Positions 1-7,313 of a stretch of DNA of 8,606 bases are shown here, one piece after another. Where the stretch lies: the NCBI GenBank assembly GCA_016210425.1, contig JACQUE010000074.1, forward strand, positions 1-8,606, given 5' to 3'. The position numbers were made by a program, and so were the translations under genes. This DNA is from Chloroflexota bacterium (GTDB lineage Bacteria; Chloroflexota; Dehalococcoidia; JACQUE01). Positions within the stretch are counted from its first letter, which is position 1, and the number at the start of each line of letters is the position of its first letter. Under the pieces are notes generated by a model that was not told where the DNA came from, did not search any database, and saw only the letters and a program-made list of their open reading frames with translations.

Positions 1-301
1 CACCAGACCATGACTCCACCTGCCTGGGTGACATTACGGAGAAAGTAATCCATGTCGTTCCAGTATGTCGGCGAAGACGTGACATCTCTATCTGTACCAT
101 CTTCTGGATGCCAGCCGCATTGGTTATTGCGTATCCGTCGTCTCCGGCGCCGCCCTTGCCGTTGGTCTGCTTGTAGAAGTGGCCGCCCGCTATATCGAAA
201 TCGAGGTCCTGGGCAGCTCCGGGGCTTCCGGCGAAAACGAGGGCCCCCAAAAGTATAACGAGAGACCCGACGATGCCCAAGGGAAGCAAACGCCTCATCA
301 T
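1..301 (-). CDS. Secreted protein, partial, with a probable frameshift
   Basis: The 3' end lies outside the window. The first ATG (299-301) is followed directly by a second, and a strong GGAGGT site sits 6 bases upstream, so the start is firm. The N-terminus is a classic signal peptide: MMRR, a hydrophobic stretch at about residues 5-24, then AGSPGAAQ with probable cleavage near residue 30. The mature part begins DLDFDIAGGHFYKQTNGKGG and reaches GYAITNAAGI at residues 56-65. I recall this pattern from secreted Chloroflexota proteins, where it is usually followed by PFW. From residue 66 the annotated frame stays open but turns into R/M-rich sequence. Another frame reads PEDGTDRDVTSSPTYWNDMDY and continues through NVTQAGGVMVW, which looks like real protein. 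One missing C near 106-107 would join the two (AGI-PEDG). It is therefore a mutated gene or a sequencing error. The function is unknown; export is well supported. Confidence 0.72.
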   Translation of the reverse strand, partial: MMRRLLPLGIVGSLVILLGALVFAGSPGAAQDLDFDIAGGHFYKQTNGKGGAGDDGYAITNAAGIQKMVQIEMSRLRRHTGTTWITFSVMSPRQVESWSG

Positions 302-307
302 AGCCCC

Positions 308-313
308 ACCTCC
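308..313 (-). promoter_or_regulatory. Ribosome binding site of the left-edge secreted protein
   Basis: On the minus strand the bases read GGAGGT, 6 bases before the first of two adjacent ATG codons and 9 before the second. Both spacings are workable. The match to anti-Shine-Dalgarno is near perfect and is the main reason for trusting this gene although its later frame is disturbed. Confidence 0.8.
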
Positions 314-331
314 AGCCTAGCACCGCTCCGC

Positions 332-574
332 CTACGCCCAGGCAATCACCTTGTAGTAGCCTGAAGTCCGCCACTGCCCGGTATGCCAGCCTACATAGTC
401 GCCCGCTCTGACCCAGATATTAGTTTGGTCCATACGGACGAAGGCCCCAAAGTCGGACCCGCCCCAGTCGTGCCAATGGGCTACCGATGGCCCTATGGCT
501 GATACCTGATCGGTGGACCCTGGCGTGGCAGAAGGACCGCATAGAACCGTCACGGACTTAGGTAAGACGCCCAA
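332..574 (-). CDS. Small Trp/Gly-rich protein of exported character, start uncertain, possibly 5'-truncated
   Basis: From a TTG at 574 this reads 80 residues and ends in TAG 30 bases before the secreted gene on the same strand. No family is recognised. The composition looks like a folded extracellular protein: many Trp, Gly, Ser and Tyr, few Lys, and a C-terminal stretch WVRAGDYVGWHTGQW followed by a Tyr/Val/Trp-rich end. The frame is open back to a TGA near 662-664, and the extra codons (YVIAASGWFQVSALSEYQ) also read like protein. Yet there is no ATG, ribosome binding site or signal peptide upstream, and TTG 574 has no Shine-Dalgarno either. Either the start is non-standard, or the 5' end with its signal peptide has been lost, perhaps at the poly-C run at 641-649. 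Spacing and composition suggest it is or was co-transcribed with the next gene. A random open frame is possible but less likely given the amino-acid make-up. Confidence 0.45.
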   Translation of the reverse strand: MGVLPKSVTVLCGPSATPGSTDQVSAIGPSVAHWHDWGGSDFGAFVRMDQTNIWVRAGDYVGWHTGQWRTSGYYKVIAWA

Positions 575-634
575 GCCGTGCGTTTTTTGGTATTCACTCA
601 GGGCGCTAACTTGGAACCACCCGCTTGCGGCTAT

Positions 635-665
635 TACATACCCCCCCCCACCGCTAGCTTGTCAA
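635..665 (-). promoter_or_regulatory. Possible minus-strand promoter with a poly-G spacer
   Basis: Reading leftwards on the minus strand, a perfect TTGACA (665-660) is followed by a 19-base spacer and TATGTA (640-635), which runs on into AT. The last nine spacer bases are all G. A 19-base spacer is longer than the 17 optimum, so the promoter would be weak as it stands. It would drive the two exported-type minus-strand genes, with a start near 628. The good -35 box and the divergent geometry support it; the long spacer and poor -10 match count against it. Confidence 0.35.
641..649. repeat. Homopolymer run of nine C (nine G on the minus strand)
   Basis: Nine consecutive C on the plus strand, flanked by A on both sides. 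Runs of this length mispair easily in replication and are also prone to sequencing error. The run lies directly against the possible minus-strand -10 box, so a length change would alter promoter spacing. It may instead mark the point where the upstream end of the adjacent small gene was lost. Confidence 0.9.
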
Positions 666-741
666 GCCCCTAGCCCCTTATGAGCCTGCATTCTCGGATT
701 AGCATATTGCCAGCATGATAGCTTACCCCACCTCGTCGCCG

Positions 742-770
742 TTGTGCCACGAGCTGCCCGATGCTATAAT
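742..770 (+). promoter_or_regulatory. Sigma-70 promoter with extended -10 for the giant NACHT-TPR gene
   Basis: A perfect TATAAT at 765-770 is preceded by TG at 762-763, giving the extended -10 form TGCTATAAT. A partial -35 (TTGTGC, 742-747) lies at the ideal 17-base spacing. Transcription should begin in the run of A at about 775-778, leaving a leader of about 32 bases before ATG 809. The predicted start point lies downstream of TTG 770, so that codon cannot be the translation start if this promoter is used. Confidence 0.7.
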
Positions 771-808
771 TGCCAAAAGCGATTTTCATCCCCCCACATT
801 GTGGGACT

Positions 809-3800
809 ATGCAAGAGACCTCCAGGGGTCCAATAGCGACCCTGCCCGCGTGGGTGAAGGCGTACGCGGAAGGGATTCTCGCGGACGCCGAGTTGCGGGC
901 CGCGCGGGAATCGCTGGCCCCCTTCGCAGTCCTCCCCGCTGAAGACCCGGCCCCTCTGGCAGCCACCGATTTCGCCGAAGCCATCGTCGCTGCCCCTCGT
1001 ACCATCCTAACCGGGCCGCCAGGGGCCGGCAAGACCGCCATCCTCCAGGCCGTACTCTACGACTACGCTCGCTACATCCTCTCCGATGACCCATCGCACC
1101 TGGCTGCCGACATCCTGTGCGAGGAGCGGCGGATTCCCGTCTACCTGGACCTCGGCGCGCTTCGGCGCGGCGACGGCATGGAGGAGCTTGTGGCCCTCTC
1201 CCTGGCCCGCTATCTACCCAGGGCCGGCTTAGACGAGGCTTTGAGCGACCTCTCCGGCGGTCTGCCGGTGCTGCTCCTCTCCGACCACCTTGACCGGCTC
1301 TGGGAAGCCTACCAGCTCGACGATGTCCCGCGCATCCTCGCCTTCATTAGAAAAGACGTCCCCAGCCGGCAGCATCTCGTCGCCGTCCGCGACCACGACC
1401 TGCCGCTGCTGCAGAGCTGGCTCCTGCCCGCCGCCCGAATGACTGTGGCCCCTCTCTCCGAGGACCAGGCATTCGCCCATCTCGCTATCGCCTTTGGAGA
1501 GGCGAAGGCCCTGGACGTTTTTCGTTTCATCACTGCCCACCGCCTGTGGGACCTGGCCGATAACCCGCTGATGCTGAAGGAACTAGCGAAGCTGCCGCAA
1601 GCTTCGGCGAACGCCGCGCCAAGCCGGTTGGACTTCGCAGTCAAGCTCGCCGATGCCATCTCCGGCGCCCGGGCTGCCGGTTTGCGGCAGGCCCTGGGGG
1701 AGATAGCGCTGGCCGCCAAACGGGATCCGGCCGAGGCTATCGCGATGCCGGAAGCTCGACGCCTCGTGGAGCGCTCAGTCCCGTGGGAGCGCGCCCGCAT
1801 CGACATCGATCACTTGGTGCGTGCCGGGCTGCTCCGCTACACCGACGGGCGCAAGGCATTAAGCTACTCCACTAGCCTCTTCCTCGACTTCTTAGCCGCC
1901 ATCGGCCTGGAGGCGACACTGGCCCGCGGGCGACGCCTCGCCTCTGAGCTTGCCCCACCCATCCATAGATGGTCCGACGCCCTCATATTCCTTTATGGCC
2001 TGACGCGGGATCGACGAGGGCTTCTGACGCAGCTACTGACGGACGCCGATTACGACAACATTTTCATCGCGGCCCGTTGCGTTACTGAGAGCGAGCCTCA
2101 GCCTTCCTGGCGGGCACTTTTGCACCCTCACCTCGGCGATCCGCGCCTGCATCTCCTGCTGGCCCGGGCCTTCCGCGAGTTGGGGTACCTGCCGGAGGCG
2201 CAACAGGAGTTGGAGGAGGCTTTGCGGTTCAGCCCGGACCGCGCCGACGTTCGCCAGGAACTGGCAAGGGCGCTGGGGGAGTCAGGGCGCCACCATGCAG
2301 CCATCGCTGAGTACGAGCGGCTCCTGGCGACCGCGCCAGGGCTCAACTGGCAAGTCGATGCTGCCCTCGAGCGAGCCAAGGCGGGCCAGACGGAGCAGGC
2401 GCTGGCGGAGCTTTCGCAGGGGGCACAGGAGATGGCCCGCGGCCAGGCTCGCGCCCTGGCGGCGCTGGCCGACCTCAAAGCCGGCGCGGGCCACGCGCAT
2501 GAGGCCCTCTTCTCGCTGCGCGAGGCCATCAGGCTCACCCCCGAGCCCGCTTATCGCTGCCAACTCGCGAACCTTCTGGAGAAGGTGGGGCGCCGCGACG
2601 AGGCTATCGAGGAGCTGCGCCGGGCTGTCGAGGCCCGGCCCGATTCGGGGCAGGCGCACGTGGCGCTGGGGATGATGCTGCAGCAGGAAGGGCGCCTGAG
2701 CGATGCGCTGGAGGAGCTCAGGGCGGCCATTCGCGCCGAACCCGACAACTCGGAAGCCCATTTGCACCTCGCCCGCTGCTGCCGCATCGCGGGACAGCAC
2801 CAGCGAGCCACCCTCGAGGCTACAAAGGCCCTGGCGCTGCGCCCCGCCTACGCCGCGGCCCAGGCCGAGGTTGGCCTAGCCCTGATCGGCGAGGGCCGCA
2901 TGGAGGAAGGAGTGGCCGCCCTACGGGCTGCCTGCGACATGGAGCCGAACAACGCCGAGTTCCACCATCACCTGGGCTGGGCCGCCAAGCAGATGGGGAG
3001 CCTGGACAGGGCGGAAGCGGAGCTGCGCCTGGCCCTTCAGTCGCGCTCAGAGGACGCCGACTGGCACGGGGAGCTTGGAGCATTATTAATGGAAGCCGGC
3101 CGTCTGGGTGAGGCGGCCCGAGAGTACGAGAGGACAGCAGATCTCGCGCCTCAGAGCGCATGGCACCAGCGCAGCCTTGGCGTCGTCTACGGGCGGCTTG
3201 GCGAGGACGAGAAGGCGCTGGCCGCCTTCAGCCGCGCCCTCACCCTTTGCGCCGACTCAGCCTCGGCGATGGACCCGCTGCTCGCCGCCGAAATCCACAA
3301 CGAGCGCGGCCAGCTTTTCAGCCGCCAAGGGCAACACGAAGAGGCCCTGCGGGAGTTCCGCCTGGCTACGGAGCTCATGCCCCATCAGCTTGACTATCGC
3401 ATGCAGGAGGGGCAGGCCTACGGCTACCTGGGGCAGCCGCACCTCATGCTGAGCGTCCTGCAGCGCGCTGTCGAGATGCAGCCCGACGATGCCCTGGCCC
3501 GCTTCCGCCTGGCCCAAGCCTACGAGGCCCTCTGGTGGTACGACGATGCCTCGGCCGAGTACCGGCGCGCCGTTGAACTGGCGCCGGAGGAAGCCCCTTT
3601 TCGCAAGCAGCTAGGCAAGCTCCTGCGACAACTCGGCCGCCTGGATGAGGCGCTCGAGAGCTTGCGGATCGCCATCCGCCTTCGCCCAGAGGAAGCCGAC
3701 GGGCATCATCAGCTTGCCCTGGCCCTCGAGGACGCCGGCGAGCCCCTGGCGGCGATGGCCGAGCATCGAGCAGCGGCCCGTCTCTCAGTCAACGACCCCG

Positions 3801-6625
3801 TCTACTGGCTGGGCGTCGGCAGGGCCGCGCGCAAGGCTACGCTCCACGGCGAGGCCCAAATCGCCCTCCGGGCTGCCATCTCCCTTGGCGGAGGCAGCGC
3901 CGCCTACGCCGAGCTGGCGCAACTCCTGGACGACCAGGGCCGCACCGAGGAGGCGCTGGCTGAGGCGCACCAGGCCATCGCCCAGGAGCCCAAGGACGGC
4001 AGCCGTTATCGCCTGGCCTCGCAACTACTGGCGAAGCTAGGACGGCGCCAGGAGGCCTTGGCCCAGCTAGAGAAGGCGCTCACGCTGGAGCCACAGCGCG
4101 CCGAATGGAAGCGTGAGGTGGGCCAACTCCTGGAAGAGGACGGACGGCGCCAGGAGGCTCTTGCGGCCTACCAGGAGGCCGTAGCCCTCGATCCGCGCAA
4201 GGCCATCTATCACTGGGAGTGCGCCCGGCTATATCAGGAGATAGGCAACCGGGAAGCAGCTCTGGATGCCCTGGAACGGGCCGTGGAGTGCGACCCGGCT
4301 TGGCCCCAGCCGAGGCTCCACCTGGCCGACGCCCTGCTGTCCGAGGGTCGGGCGGAGGAGGCGCTTGGCCACGCCGAAGCTATCCTCGCCGCCGACTCGC
4401 GCAACGCGGATGCCCTGGCATTGGCCGGCACCGCCCTCCACCGCCTCAGCAGGCTGGAGGAGGCCGCCATCCGCTTTCGTGAAGCCGTCGCGTTGAGGCC
4501 CGAGAGCGGTGAGTGGCGGGTCAGGCTGGGCGAGGCGCTCCTGGCGCTTCGGCGACCCGAGGAGGCGCTGGCGGAGCTGCAGAAGGCCCTCGATCTGGGT
4601 GAGGCTGCACGTTGGGCGCTCGCTCGCGCCTGCCATGAACTCGGGCGCAACGAGGAAGCCGCCCAGCAGCTCGATGTCCTCATATCCGCTAGAAAAGACG
4701 CGCCCGATCGCGAGCGGGGTGCCTGGCAGGCGCTCCTCGGTGAGGCCAGGTTGGCATCTGGGCTATGGCAGGAGGCCGAAGCAGCATTCCTGGCGGCTCT
4801 TAACCTGGGCGTCGATTCCCCCGCCACCCGGCGCATGCTGGGCACCGCCCTGCAGCAGCAGGGCAAGCACGATGCTGCTGTCGCTGAGCTGAAGCGATCG
4901 CTGGCATCAGGCCTGAGGGAGCCATCGGTCCTGCTCACCATCAGCCGCTCCCTGGCGGCCCTGGGAGAGCTGGACGCAGCTCTCGCTTACGCTCAGGAGG
5001 CGGCCCTGGCCGAGCCCGGCGCCAGCGAGCACCGGCGCCAGGTGGGGGCGGTCCTGCGCCAGATGGGCGACCGGCGCGCCATCGGCTGGCTGGAGGAGTT
5101 GGTGACGCAAGGCGAAGCCGACGCTGCTGTCTGGGATGAGCTCGGCCTGGCCCACGAAGCCCTCGGCGACAGCGAACGCGCTCGCGAGGCGTTCGAGAGG
5201 GCAGTAGCCCTCGCGCCCAACGAAGACATATATCACCTTAATCTTGGGCGCTGGTACGCCGCTGCCGGCAGATATGATGACGCCATCCCTGAGCTCCTGG
5301 CAGCCCAAGGCGCAGGCAACGGCGCCGAGTTGCACCATCTGCTGGGGCAGGCGCTGGAGGCCGCCGGACGACACCAGGAGGCCCTAGTCGAATACGAGAA
5401 AGCTATTACCATAGCCCCAGATTCCGGCGAGGGCCACTTCCACGCGGGCATTCTGAAGAGGAAGATGGGGCTCCAGCAGGAGGCCTTCGAGAGCCTCAAG
5501 GAGGCGGTCCGCCTGCAGCCCGATGAATCCGCGTGGCAGCGGGCACTGGCCGAGGCGCACCTGGCGGCTGGTGACAGAGAGGGAGCCCTCACGGCCTACC
5601 TCAAGCTGACTGAACTGCAGCCGCGCAACCCCGATTTCCTCTTCCAGGCGGGGCACCTTCTAAATGAAAGCGCCCGCTTCCGCGAGGCCGTCTCCCGCCT
5701 GGAGCGCGCGGTGCGCCTGAAGCCCAAGGAGTCCTCATGGCAAGCGGAGCTGGGGAAGGCGCTGGCGGCGACGGGAGACCCCGCCGGGGCACAGGTAGCC
5801 TATGCCGAGGCAGTCAGCCTGGCCCCCAAGGTCATCGGCTACCGCGTTCAACTCGCCGCCTGCCTGCGAGCGCAGGGTGAGATGGAGCCGGCCCGAGCGG
5901 AGTTGGAGGCGGCGATTGCTGCCAGCGGGGACTCCGCCGAGGCCCACTATCAGCTCGGGCTGCTTCAGCGAGACGAGCAGCGGTTCGATAGGGCGCTCGC
6001 GGAGATGGAGACAGCCATAAGGCTCGCGCCTAACGAGCTGCGCTACCGACAGGCTCTCGTCGAGATCCTGAACGTCCTCGGGCGGCGTGAAGAAGCCCTC
6101 GCCCAGTTAGCGGCCATCACAAAGGCGGATAACGTTTCCGCTGAGGCTCTGGCTGCCGCCGGCCGCCTCTATGAGCTCATGGGCAGCGACATGGATGCCC
6201 TCGGTTGCTATCGCCGCGCTCTCGAGCTGCGCTACAATGCCGGCTACCACATCGACTGCGGCCGCGTGTTGCGCAAGCTGGGCCGGCTGCAGGAGGCCCT
6301 AGCCGCCGTGCGCCGGGCCATCGCGGAAGAGGGGCGGGCAGCCTGGTACGCGGAGCTCGGGCTGCTGCTTGAGCAAACCGGGGAGGAGGCCCGAGCGCTA
6401 GATGCCTATCAGCGGGCCGCAGCCCTGGAGCCCCACCAGGCCGTTTACCACTTCCGCACGGGGGCGCTGCTCGAGAGGATGGAGAAGCATCAGGCGGCAA
6501 AGGAGGAGCTGGAGAAGGCCGTCCGCCTGCGCAAAGACTACCCGGAGGCCCTGCGCCACCTCTCGGCGGTGCTGGCCAAGCTCACAATGGAGCGCGGCGG
6601 CGTCCCGCCCAGAGCCAAAAGCTGA
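809..6625 (+). CDS. Giant NACHT/STAND-type NTPase with about 43 C-terminal TPR repeats
   Basis: The product is about 1938 residues from ATG 809. The frame also offers TTG 770, which overlaps the -10 box, and GTG 854; no start has a good Shine-Dalgarno. Residues 1-68 are a helical lead-in. The NTPase follows: Walker A GPPGAGKT at 69-76, strand IPVYLDL near 109-115, Walker B-like PVLLLSDHLDR at 153-163, sensor-like Arg194 in VAVRDHD, and DNPLML near 251-256. The segment from about 336 to 366 (RAGLLRYTDG, then SYSTSLFLDFLAA) resembles the winged helix of NACHT proteins. From residue 445 (base 2141) to about 1926 the chain is almost wholly 34-residue TPRs, about 43 by hand count, with G8, A20 and P32 clear in most. 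No signal peptide, membrane segment or known effector domain is visible, so a cytoplasmic sensor or scaffold is inferred. The usual NACHT acidic residue after the Walker B Asp-x-x-Asp is Arg163, so hydrolysis may be weak. It appears to be a single-gene unit. The family is firm; the role is not. Confidence 0.93.
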   Translation: MQETSRGPIATLPAWVKAYAEGILADAELRAARESLAPFAVLPAEDPAPLAATDFAEAIVAAPRTILTGPPGAGKTAILQAVLYDYARYILSDDPSHLAADILCEERRIPVYLDLGALRRGDGMEELVALSLARYLPRAGLDEALSDLSGGLPVLLLSDHLDRLWEAYQLDDVPRILAFIRKDVPSRQHLVAVRDHDLPLLQSWLLPAARMTVAPLSEDQAFAHLAIAFGEAKALDVFRFITAHRLWDLADNPLMLKELAKLPQASANAAPSRLDFAVKLADAISGARAAGLRQALGEIALAAKRDPAEAIAMPEARRLVERSVPWERARIDIDHLVRAGLLRYTDGRKALSYSTSLFLDFLAAIGLEATLARGRRLASELAPPIHRWSDALIFLYGLTRDRRGLLTQLLTDADYDNIFIAARCVTESEPQPSWRALLHPHLGDPRLHLLLARAFRELGYLPEAQQELEEALRFSPDRADVRQELARALGESGRHHAAIAEYERLLATAPGLNWQVDAALERAKAGQTEQALAELSQGAQEMARGQARALAALADLKAGAGHAHEALFSLREAIRLTPEPAYRCQLANLLEKVGRRDEAIEELRRAVEARPDSGQAHVALGMMLQQEGRLSDALEELRAAIRAEPDNSEAHLHLARCCRIAGQHQRATLEATKALALRPAYAAAQAEVGLALIGEGRMEEGVAALRAACDMEPNNAEFHHHLGWAAKQMGSLDRAEAELRLALQSRSEDADWHGELGALLMEAGRLGEAAREYERTADLAPQSAWHQRSLGVVYGRLGEDEKALAAFSRALTLCADSASAMDPLLAAEIHNERGQLFSRQGQHEEALREFRLATELMPHQLDYRMQEGQAYGYLGQPHLMLSVLQRAVEMQPDDALARFRLAQAYEALWWYDDASAEYRRAVELAPEEAPFRKQLGKLLRQLGRLDEALESLRIAIRLRPEEADGHHQLALALEDAGEPLAAMAEHRAAARLSVNDPVYWLGVGRAARKATLHGEAQIALRAAISLGGGSAAYAELAQLLDDQGRTEEALAEAHQAIAQEPKDGSRYRLASQLLAKLGRRQEALAQLEKALTLEPQRAEWKREVGQLLEEDGRRQEALAAYQEAVALDPRKAIYHWECARLYQEIGNREAALDALERAVECDPAWPQPRLHLADALLSEGRAEEALGHAEAILAADSRNADALALAGTALHRLSRLEEAAIRFREAVALRPESGEWRVRLGEALLALRRPEEALAELQKALDLGEAARWALARACHELGRNEEAAQQLDVLISARKDAPDRERGAWQALLGEARLASGLWQEAEAAFLAALNLGVDSPATRRMLGTALQQQGKHDAAVAELKRSLASGLREPSVLLTISRSLAALGELDAALAYAQEAALAEPGASEHRRQVGAVLRQMGDRRAIGWLEELVTQGEADAAVWDELGLAHEALGDSERAREAFERAVALAPNEDIYHLNLGRWYAAAGRYDDAIPELLAAQGAGNGAELHHLLGQALEAAGRHQEALVEYEKAITIAPDSGEGHFHAGILKRKMGLQQEAFESLKEAVRLQPDESAWQRALAEAHLAAGDREGALTAYLKLTELQPRNPDFLFQAGHLLNESARFREAVSRLERAVRLKPKESSWQAELGKALAATGDPAGAQVAYAEAVSLAPKVIGYRVQLAACLRAQGEMEPARAELEAAIAASGDSAEAHYQLGLLQRDEQRFDRALAEMETAIRLAPNELRYRQALVEILNVLGRREEALAQLAAITKADNVSAEALAAAGRLYELMGSDMDALGCYRRALELRYNAGYHIDCGRVLRKLGRLQEALAAVRRAIAEEGRAAWYAELGLLLEQTGEEARALDAYQRAAALEPHQAVYHFRTGALLERMEKHQAAKEELEKAVRLRKDYPEALRHLSAVLAKLTMERGGVPPRAKS
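2141..6587 (+). repeat. TPR repeat array, about 43 units of 102 bases
   Basis: This stretch encodes tandem 34-residue TPR units with no long interruption. Typical units read like LGKLLRQLGRLDEALESL or VGQLLEEDGRRQEALAAY. Units have diverged at the base level, although neighbours share short identities, such as a 17-base match at 4040-4056 and 4142-4158, exactly 102 bases apart. Irregular units occur: one carries about 8 extra residues (CADSASAMDPLL, 3239-3292), and a few are one or two residues short. A run of this size should form a long right-handed superhelix suited to binding extended peptides or proteins. The count is by eye and could be off by one or two. Confidence 0.9.
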
Positions 6626-6661
6626 ACGCGTTTTTATTGGAGCCACGGCAGCGCCAAATTA

Positions 6662-7282
6662 CTAGCTGAGGCTGAAAGGCGGATAGCGGTCGGTAGTCAG
6701 AATGAACGCATAAACGGTTACCCGCAAAGACCAGCGGGTTACACCGACTACGAAGTCAAACAGGGGCCTCGGATAGCGGCCCGTAAACAGGATCGCGAAC
6801 CAGGCGATGATTATGCATGCGAGGGCCGCGATGGTAAGGAAGAAGAGGACGACGTAATGGGGTATAGCGAGGAACCATTTCACTAGTGGCAACCAGCGAT
6901 TGAGGTCCCGCTGGGCATCCGGATAATCGATGGTGATGTGGACGGCCTGGTCTTCATCGGTCGAAGGGTATTCGTCCCTAAGGAGGGCGAAATAGGCGCC
7001 CACTCGAGTACCGAATTTGGTTACCGCCAGGTTCCAGTCGAACCACCACCTTGGGTATTTCTGCCGGAACAGGATCATGAGCAGGGCCGGCAAGAAGACG
7101 ATGGCGCCCGCCGCATACGAATTGTCGTCGTTGCTCCAGTTTCCCGTAAAGCCGGGAAGCAGCGCAAGGACGATAGCGATCGGGATGAGCACAATGATTC
7201 TGAAGAAAGAGGTAAACCGGTCCAACGGGCGATCGGGGTAATCGATGGATAGGGTGGCCGGGTACCTGGATTGGGGGTCCAT
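6662..7282 (-). CDS. DUF4389 family membrane protein with internal duplication
   Basis: The product is 206 residues, starting at ATG 7282 with AAGGAGG 9 bases upstream. It consists of two DUF4389-like halves. Each begins with an IDYPD motif (residues 13-17 and 118-122), then hydrophobic helices, then an aromatic (F/W)D(W/F) region and a closing Tyr-rich segment ending in EYPS or RYPPF. Likely membrane segments are at about 28-45, 56-72 and 138-166, the last long enough for two passes. The motifs LAIPHYVVLF (138-147), TGRYPRPLFDF (167-177) and the end TDRYPPFSLS are typical of the family as I know it. It is an inner-membrane protein with no known biochemical role. The gene is convergent with the giant NACHT-TPR gene, with 36 bases between the stops, and has its own promoter, so it is probably an independent transcription unit. 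The start is secure. Confidence 0.88.
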   Translation of the reverse strand: MDPQSRYPATLSIDYPDRPLDRFTSFFRIIVLIPIAIVLALLPGFTGNWSNDDNSYAAGAIVFLPALLMILFRQKYPRWWFDWNLAVTKFGTRVGAYFALLRDEYPSTDEDQAVHITIDYPDAQRDLNRWLPLVKWFLAIPHYVVLFFLTIAALACIIIAWFAILFTGRYPRPLFDFVVGVTRWSLRVTVYAFILTTDRYPPFSLS

Positions 7283-7291
7283 AGCTGTCGG

Positions 7292-7298
7292 CCTCCTT
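7292..7298 (-). promoter_or_regulatory. Ribosome binding site of the DUF4389 gene
   Basis: The minus strand reads AAGGAGG, 9 bases before ATG 7282. This near-complete anti-Shine-Dalgarno match fixes the start of the membrane protein. Confidence 0.85.
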
Positions 7299-7313
7299 AT
7301 AAACTATGTGCCT

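Noticed and set aside
770..808. TTG at 770 as the start of the giant gene
   Set aside because: It overlaps the last base of a perfect TATAAT, has no Shine-Dalgarno, and would lie upstream of the predicted transcript start.
715..942. An ATG-initiated 75-codon plus-strand frame upstream of and overlapping the giant gene
   Set aside because: It starts upstream of the promoter, overlaps the giant gene in another frame and ends in Arg/Gly-rich, GC-driven sequence.
4234..4941. A 235-codon open frame on the minus strand inside the TPR gene
   Set aside because: It lies opposite strongly supported TPR coding sequence, is dominated by Ser, Ala and Arg as GC-rich antisense frames are, and has no domain-like motif.
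6626..6661. A terminator between the convergent giant TPR and DUF4389 genes
   Set aside because: There is a short T run (TTTTTATT) but no stable hairpin before it; the nearest stem has a mismatch and is only about five pairs.
6938..7252. A 104-codon plus-strand frame inside the DUF4389 gene
   Set aside because: The opposite strand has clear family motifs, a promoter and a ribosome binding site; this frame is charged, low-sense sequence.
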